The position numbers were made by a program, and so were the translations under genes. A stretch of 6,429 nt of DNA from Fibrobacter sp. (GTDB lineage: Bacteria; Fibrobacterota; Fibrobacteria; Fibrobacterales; Fibrobacteraceae): positions 1-6,429 of the forward strand of contig DUVD01000263.1 in NCBI GenBank assembly GCA_012841225.1, read 5' to 3'. Below are positions 1 to 4,232 of this stretch, one piece after another; the first letter of the stretch is position 1; each line of letters opens with the position of its first letter. Under the pieces are notes generated by a model that was given only the letters and a program-made list of their open reading frames with translations, was not told where the DNA came from and made no database searches.

Positions 1-110
1 GCTAGTTTTGGGTCGAGCACAACACCGACCTGCTTGTAGATGCGAAGGATATCGGCGATTTCAAGGTGCAAGGCGTATTGGATTTTTTGCAAAACAGTAT
101 TGTTAGTCAT
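1..110 (-). CDS. DUF1456 family protein (YehS-like), N-terminal fragment
   Basis: The reverse strand from the ATG at 108-110 stays open for 36 codons to the left edge, so the gene is cut by the window. The peptide begins MTNNTVLQKIQYALHLEIAD and continues DILRIYKQVGVVLDP. This resembles the repeat unit of DUF1456 proteins such as E. coli YehS, which typically read (M/L)(T/S)NNxxLxxxxxAxxLxxxDIxxIxxL; the full family length is about 150-160 residues in two such repeats. The biochemical function of the family is not known to me. The start lies 23 bases after the stop of the upstream methyltransferase on the same strand, so cotranscription is likely. No clear Shine-Dalgarno sequence precedes the ATG (the preceding bases are CATTTGTACG), which suggests weak or coupled translation. 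With only 36 residues visible, the family call rests on the NN-IL pattern and is moderately secure. Confidence 0.7.
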   Translation of the reverse strand, partial: MTNNTVLQKIQYALHLEIADILRIYKQVGVVLDPKL

Positions 111-133
111 CGTACAAATGTAGTCTAAATCGA

Positions 134-832
134 TTAAAGTTTGCGCATTAATATAGTGAAGTCTTCTGGGTGGTAGTCGATGAGAAGCTCGGCGTGAGGG
201 TCGAGTTGGCGACAAAAGTCCAAAATGCGGACGGGGTCATAGGCTTGTATAAATCCCGAAGACTCCTGTTTACGGTCATCCAGCAAATTAAAAGCAATTC
301 CCAAGCGAGCCTGCTCCCACATTTGACTTATAATCGGGTAAGGGTGTTGCAAATCGTTACTACGGTAATTCAAACTACCCGAAGCAAAAATAACATCAAC
401 AGGCGGCCAATCCCCTGCAGAAAAATCCATTTGTATAAAATGGGTAAGTTCCACATGAGCAAATCTTTGCCGAGCCGTTGCTATAAATTCTGGCATTAAA
501 TCAACACCAATATACTCGAACTCATCAAAACACTCATCAAGAAAATACTTCAAGTCACCGTACCCACAACCCAAATCCAATATTTTGGAACCATTCAAAT
601 CACCCCAACGGCAAAAGGCAGCAAAGCGACTCTCTTGTGTGTGTGCATCTCGCCAGCCTAGGGTCTTGACCTCGGGAAGCACAAGACGCATGCGGTGGTA
701 TTGCATAATAGCGTTAGTAGTGGATTCATTTTGTTGCATAAAAACATAATAGCTATCTGCGATAGGGCTGGCAAGTAGGTCTATTTTGTTTAAATCAAGA
801 TTAAAATTATTATTCGAGAACAATGAAAGCAA
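134..832 (-). CDS. Class I SAM-dependent methyltransferase, substrate unknown
   Basis: A 232-residue cytoplasmic protein with a Rossmann-fold methyltransferase core. Motif I, KILDLGCGYGDL (residues 83-94), forms the S-adenosylmethionine-binding loop. An acidic residue follows at the end of strand 2 in YIGVDLMPEF (107-116, D111), and a motif IV-like strand is VDVIFASGSLNY (145-156). The stretch before motif I (GWRDAHTQESRF, 59-70) is typical of small-molecule or protein methyltransferases of the Methyltransf_25/31 type. There is no NPPY/DPPY or Pro-Cys motif of DNA methylases, so it is probably not a modification partner of the restriction-like gene that diverges from it. The start is uncertain. 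The codon at 830-832 is TTG, immediately after an in-frame TAA and 4 bases after an AAGG (837-840 on this strand). The first in-frame ATG is residue 32 (737-739). The substrate cannot be inferred. It is probably cotranscribed with the DUF1456 gene downstream. Confidence 0.85.
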   Translation of the reverse strand: MLSLFSNNNFNLDLNKIDLLASPIADSYYVFMQQNESTTNAIMQYHRMRLVLPEVKTLGWRDAHTQESRFAAFCRWGDLNGSKILDLGCGYGDLKYFLDECFDEFEYIGVDLMPEFIATARQRFAHVELTHFIQMDFSAGDWPPVDVIFASGSLNYRSNDLQHPYPIISQMWEQARLGIAFNLLDDRKQESSGFIQAYDPVRILDFCRQLDPHAELLIDYHPEDFTILMRKL

Positions 833-836
833 GTGA

Positions 837-840
837 CCTT
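837..840 (-). promoter_or_regulatory. Ribosome-binding site supporting a TTG start of the methyltransferase
   Basis: On the minus strand AAGG lies 4 bases before the TTG at 830-832. The spacing is short, but the reading frame is closed by TAA just upstream and no ATG or GTG is available nearby, so this is the best-supported start. A second in-frame TTG at 821-823 would sit 13 bases from the AAGG and is less likely. Confidence 0.4.
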
Positions 841-889
841 AATTATTACTTTTCTTATTGAATTAACTTAGATTGTTCAAAAAAAGGAA

Positions 890-898
890 TGTTATAAT
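890..898 (+). promoter_or_regulatory. Extended -10 promoter for the restriction-helicase/NUDIX pair
   Basis: The bases TGTTATAAT match the extended -10 consensus TGnTATAAT exactly. No good -35 box stands at 16-18 bases upstream: TTGTTC at 873-878 has only a 14-base spacer, and TAGATT at 869-874 is a poor match. Dependence on the extended -10 element would therefore be expected. Transcription would start near 904-906, giving a very short 5' leader of about 12 bases before the ATG at 917. This is the only strong promoter-like sequence in the 84-base divergent spacer. The call rests on consensus match alone. Confidence 0.55.
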
Positions 899-917
899 GA
901 GGCAAGGTACCCTTTAA
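897..917 (+). CDS. Possible six-codon leader ORF overlapping the helicase start (speculative)
   Basis: An ATG at 897-899 opens a frame encoding MRQGTL and stops with TAA at 915-917. It overlaps the start of the large gene as TAATG. It has its own good ribosome-binding sequence, AAGGA at 884-888, with 8 bases of spacing. If a promoter lies further upstream, this arrangement would couple translation of the large gene to the leader. It conflicts with the extended -10 reading, because a transcript starting near 905 would not contain this ATG. Very short ORFs arise by chance, so this is recorded as a possibility only. Confidence 0.15.
   Translation: MRQGTL
904..907 (+). promoter_or_regulatory. 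Ribosome-binding site of the SauUSI-like gene
   Basis: AAGG lies 9 bases before the ATG at 917-919 and is the only Shine-Dalgarno-like sequence near that start. It can pair with CCTT at 911-914 across a three-base TAC loop, a weak 4-bp hairpin directly in front of the start codon. If transcription begins near 904-906, the site lies at the extreme 5' end of the message, so translation could be inefficient. Confidence 0.45.
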
Positions 918-3838
918 TGTCAATCCCTAATCACCTAGCTCAGGCTTGTGAAACGGCTTTTTGGGACACGAGCATTGAATCCAACACTGAGTTTCGCCCT
1001 CAGTTTATTTCAAATCATGCTGAAAATACAATGCAGGTGTTTTTGGATAGAGAGCTCCAAAACTGCACTAAATTCATCATCAGTGTCGCTTTTATTACAG
1101 AAAGCGGACTTGCTTCTCTTTTACAAACACTTCTTGAGTTAGAAAAGAAAAATATCCCAGGGCAAATTCTTACCACCGATTACTTAAACTTTACTGAGCC
1201 TAAGGCGCTTCGACGTTTAATGCGGTTAGAAAACATTGAGCTCAAAATGTATCCCTGTAATAAAAGCCCCGAGGGTTTTCACACTAAAGGCTATCTATTC
1301 TACAAAGATGAAATTATAAGTATCGTCATAGGTAGCTCTAATTTAACAGGCAAAGCTCTTTCTTCAAATAAAGAGTGGAACACTCGTTTTGCAGCAACAG
1401 AAAATGGTGAAATATTCAAACATATCATCAAAGAGTTCGATGACTTATGGAGCGCCTCTTTAAATATTGATGAAGCATTAATAAATCAATATGAAGCACT
1501 TTATATTGAAAATAAGCGACTTGAACAAAGAAAACGCGAAATTTTTAGCGAAGCCAAAATTGTTCCTATACAACTACTCAACTTAGAGCCCAACTCGATG
1601 CAACGGGAATTTATTCGTAAAATAAGCATCTTTCGCAACGAGGGAAAAAGCAAAGCACTCCTTATTTCAGCAACAGGAACAGGTAAAACTTACGCTGCTG
1701 CTTTTGCGCTTCGTGATATAAAGCCAAAGCGTGCGCTTTTTTTAGTGCATCGTGAGCAAATTGCAAAACAAGCAATGAGATCATTTAAAAATGTCTTTGG
1801 AGACACAAAGACATTTGGCTTATACTCTGGTTCAGCAAAAGAAATTAATGCCGATATCCTTTTCGCAACCATGCAAACCATGTCTAAACCAGAACATTTT
1901 AATCTTTTTGCAAAAACTCATTTTACAGAAATTATCATCGACGAAGCGCACCGCGCCGGCTCCAATAGCTATTTACAAATTATGGATTATTTTGAGCCCT
2001 CTTTTTGGCTTGGAATGACTGCGTCTCCAGATAGGCCTGATGGCTTTGATATTTATAAAAAATTTGATTATAATATTGCTCACGAAATTCGCTTGCAAGA
2101 AGCTATGGAACAAAATCTTCTTTGCCCATTCCATTACTATGGCATCACAGATATTTTTATTGACGATAAAGAAATAGAAAATAGAGATTTTAATCGCCTC
2201 GTTTCTGATGACCGCGTAAATTACGTCATTAAAAAATCAAAGTATTTTGGATTTAGCGGAAGCCGATTAAAAGGCCTTATTTTTTGTAGTACCAATAAAG
2301 AGGCTGCTGAGTTATCAAAAAAATTCAATGAAAAAGGCTATAAGACTCTAGCCTTGTCCGGCGCCAATTCTCAAGAAGAAAGAGAAGAGGGTATAAGGCG
2401 CTTGACTATAGAAGACAGCAGCAAATACCTCGATTATATTTTTACTGTTGACATTTTTAATGAGGGTGTTGATATCCCCGAAGTCAATCAAGTCATTATG
2501 CTTCGGCCAACAGAATCACCCATTATTTTCATACAACAATTGGGCCGAGGTCTTCGCTTAAATAAAGAAAAAGAATTTGTGATTATTCTTGACTTTATAG
2601 GAAACTACTCTAATAACTACATGATTCCTATCGCTCTTTCTGGCGATCGAAGTTACAATAAGGATAACATTCGCCGATATGTTCGCGAGGGATCTAAGGT
2701 AATTCCCGGAGCATCCTCCATTCATTTTGATGAAATCGCTCGAAAGAAAATCTACGAATCCATAGATATCGCTAAATTTAACGCCACAAGACTAATCAAA
2801 GAAAACTATAAGCAACTAAAGTTTAAAGTAGGCCGAATTCCAACTTTGATGGATTTTGAAGAGTTAGGCGAAATGGATGTACTACGCATTTTCGATAACG
2901 CCTCCTTTGGTTCCTATCATAAATTTCTGTCAAAATGCGAAGAAGAATACACAATCACTTTTTCTCCTCAAGAAGAAAATATCCTCGAGTATATTTCAAA
3001 AAAATTTACCGCTGGCATGAGAGTCCATGAATTAGAATTATTAAGAAATCTTTTAGAAAACCGACCTCAAAACAATGTGATGCAAGACCTCAAAGAAGTT
3101 CTAATTCAGAAACACAAAATAGAGTATTCTTCTAAAACCGAAACAAACATCATTAACCTAATGACCAATAGTTTTGCCACAGGAGCTGGAAAAAATACTT
3201 ACGCTTCTTGTTTATTTATAGAAAGCGAAAATGACGACTATAAAATCAGTTCTTCTTTTAGTAATTTATTGACTAATCAAGAGTTTTATAATGCGGTTAA
3301 AGAGCTCATTGAATTTGGCTTTTATCGCAATTCAAAATACTATAAAAATCGCTATAAAGATTCCGCTTTTCAGCTCTACTCCAAATACACTTACGAAGAG
3401 GTTTGCCGTTTATTAGAATGGGAAAAAGGAGAAGTCGCTCTCAATATCGGTGGCTATAAATACCACAGAGGAACAAAAACCTATCCTGTTTTTATTAATT
3501 ACGACAAATGTGAATCTATTCAACATACTATCAGATACGAAGATCGCTTAAAAGACCAAAACACCTTGATTGCAATTTCTAAATCTGGGCGTACTGCAAA
3601 GTCCGAAGATGTTATTACGGCCTTAAACGCAAAGAAGTTGGGCATAAAAATGGATCTCTTTATTCGTAAAAATAAAGACGACAAGACATCAAAAGAATTT
3701 TACTACCTTGGTCGCATTAACGCTACTGGAAAACATGAAGAAATTACGATGCTTAACACAAATAAATCCGCTGTAGAAATCGAATATAACCTCGAGACCC
3801 CTGTGCGCCACGATCTATTTGAATATATTGTTAGCTGA
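917..3838 (+). CDS. SauUSI-like type IV restriction enzyme: PLD nuclease, SF2 helicase, DUF3427
   Basis: A complete 973-residue protein, close to the length of Staphylococcus SauUSI (about 950). Three regions are seen. (1) A phospholipase-D-like nuclease at about 35-180, with FHTKGY (H122, K124) and IGSSNLTG (GSSN 139-142); the family dimerises to build the active site. (2) A superfamily 2 helicase/translocase at about 225-580: Walker A SATGTGKT (251-258, K257), motif Ia LFLVHRE (274-280), DEAH box (342-345), TAS (368-370), motif IV LIFCST (454-459), motif V NEGVDIPE (515-522) and motif VI QQLGRGLR (540-547). (3) A DUF3427-type C-terminus at about 635-973, including YTYEEVCRLLEW (824-835), RYEDRL (873-878) and EFYYLGRI (927-934). 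In SauUSI the matching C-terminal region is SRA-like and reads 5-methyl- or 5-hydroxymethylcytosine. The expected role is ATP-driven cleavage of incoming modified DNA in the cytoplasm; modified-base specificity is inferred. All catalytic motifs are intact and there is no frameshift. It is followed by a NUDIX gene after 13 bases. An alternative is a repair helicase, but the single HKD domain favours restriction. Confidence 0.9.
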   Translation: MSIPNHLAQACETAFWDTSIESNTEFRPQFISNHAENTMQVFLDRELQNCTKFIISVAFITESGLASLLQTLLELEKKNIPGQILTTDYLNFTEPKALRRLMRLENIELKMYPCNKSPEGFHTKGYLFYKDEIISIVIGSSNLTGKALSSNKEWNTRFAATENGEIFKHIIKEFDDLWSASLNIDEALINQYEALYIENKRLEQRKREIFSEAKIVPIQLLNLEPNSMQREFIRKISIFRNEGKSKALLISATGTGKTYAAAFALRDIKPKRALFLVHREQIAKQAMRSFKNVFGDTKTFGLYSGSAKEINADILFATMQTMSKPEHFNLFAKTHFTEIIIDEAHRAGSNSYLQIMDYFEPSFWLGMTASPDRPDGFDIYKKFDYNIAHEIRLQEAMEQNLLCPFHYYGITDIFIDDKEIENRDFNRLVSDDRVNYVIKKSKYFGFSGSRLKGLIFCSTNKEAAELSKKFNEKGYKTLALSGANSQEEREEGIRRLTIEDSSKYLDYIFTVDIFNEGVDIPEVNQVIMLRPTESPIIFIQQLGRGLRLNKEKEFVIILDFIGNYSNNYMIPIALSGDRSYNKDNIRRYVREGSKVIPGASSIHFDEIARKKIYESIDIAKFNATRLIKENYKQLKFKVGRIPTLMDFEELGEMDVLRIFDNASFGSYHKFLSKCEEEYTITFSPQEENILEYISKKFTAGMRVHELELLRNLLENRPQNNVMQDLKEVLIQKHKIEYSSKTETNIINLMTNSFATGAGKNTYASCLFIESENDDYKISSSFSNLLTNQEFYNAVKELIEFGFYRNSKYYKNRYKDSAFQLYSKYTYEEVCRLLEWEKGEVALNIGGYKYHRGTKTYPVFINYDKCESIQHTIRYEDRLKDQNTLIAISKSGRTAKSEDVITALNAKKLGIKMDLFIRKNKDDKTSKEFYYLGRINATGKHEEITMLNTNKSAVEIEYNLETPVRHDLFEYIVS

Positions 3839-3842
3839 AAAT

Positions 3843-3846
3843 GGAG
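3843..3846 (+). promoter_or_regulatory. Ribosome-binding site that sets the NUDIX start
   Basis: GGAG (3843-3846) lies 5 bases before the ATG at 3852-3854 but only 2 bases before the adjacent ATG at 3849-3851. This favours 3852. The resulting N-terminus, MKSIEVVAAVI, also matches the usual NudG start (MKxIEVVAAII). An in-frame TTG at 3819, inside the upstream gene, would add 11 non-homologous residues and has no such support. Confidence 0.7.
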
Positions 3847-3851
3847 AGATG

Positions 3852-4232
3852 ATGAAGTCAATTGAAGTGGTTGCTGCTGTTATTATAAATAACGGGAAGA
3901 TCTTTGCGACGCAACGCAGCAAAGGCGAGTTTAAGGACTTATGGGAATTCCCGGGTGGTAAAATGGAGTTGGGTGAAACTCAAGAGGCGGCTCTTATTCG
4001 AGAGATTAAAGAGGAGCTTGATGTTGAAATTTCTGTTGATGAGTTTCTCTGTACGGTCAATTACGATTACCCTTCTTTTCATTTGACGATGCACTGTTTT
4101 TGGTGTTCTATTGCAAATGGTTCTATTAAATTGCTTGAGCACAAAGCCTCTAAGTGGCTTAGTAAAGAGGAGCTCCCTTCTGTGGAGTGGCTTCCTGCAG
4201 ATATCGAAGTGATTGAGCTTCTTTCTCGTTAG
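3852..4232 (+). CDS. NUDIX hydrolase, NudG/MutT-type (deoxy)nucleoside triphosphate pyrophosphohydrolase
   Basis: A 126-residue cytoplasmic enzyme expected to hydrolyse (d)NTPs to the monophosphate and pyrophosphate. The NUDIX box spans 36-58: G36, E42, then REIKEELDV (50-58), with E51, E54 and E55 as metal ligands. The usual late glycine of the box is D57, a substitution I recall from this subfamily. The start MKSIEVVAAVI, FATQR (18-22), WEFPGGK (31-37), YDYPSFHLTMHCFWC (71-85) and the C-terminal EWLPADIEVIELL (112-124) match the small pyrophosphohydrolases related to E. coli NudG (Orf135). NudG acts on CTP, dCTP, 5-methyl- and 5-hydroxy-dCTP and some oxidised purines. Substrate choice here is inferred from similarity; a MutT-like 8-oxo-dGTP role is the alternative. 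It starts 13 bases after the stop of the restriction-helicase gene, with no room for a separate terminator or promoter, so the two are very likely one operon. Confidence 0.9.
   Translation: MKSIEVVAAVIINNGKIFATQRSKGEFKDLWEFPGGKMELGETQEAALIREIKEELDVEISVDEFLCTVNYDYPSFHLTMHCFWCSIANGSIKLLEHKASKWLSKEELPSVEWLPADIEVIELLSR
4229..4232. other. Overlapping convergent stop codons (NUDIX gene and sbcC)
   Basis: The bases TTAG contain the plus-strand stop TAG (4230-4232) and the minus-strand stop TAA (complement of 4229-4231), so the two genes overlap by 4 bases. I see no GC-rich hairpin followed by a T run near the junction on either strand. Transcription termination must occur inside the opposing coding sequence or depend on factors such as Rho. 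Confidence 0.9.

Noticed and set aside
128..135. The palindrome AATCGATT between the methyltransferase stop and the DUF1456 start as a regulatory site.
   Set aside because: It partly overlaps the stop codon, is only 8 bases in AT-rich sequence and is not repeated elsewhere in the window.
875..880. TTGAAC on the minus strand as the -35 box of a methyltransferase promoter.
   Set aside because: No acceptable -10 lies 16-18 bases downstream (TAAGAA is the best, a poor match). A promoter for the leftward genes must exist in or near the spacer, but I cannot place it.
134..3838. The divergent methyltransferase and the restriction-like gene as a classical restriction-modification pair.
   Set aside because: The methyltransferase has a SAM motif but no NPPY/DPPY or Pro-Cys catalytic motif and no target-recognition region; at 232 residues it looks like a small-molecule or protein methylase. 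SauUSI-type enzymes do not need a cognate methylase.
3819..3851. An earlier TTG start for the NUDIX gene, overlapping the helicase gene by 20 bases.
   Set aside because: It would add 11 residues with no family counterpart; GGAG with proper spacing points to the ATG at 3852, which gives the expected MKSIEVVAAV terminus.
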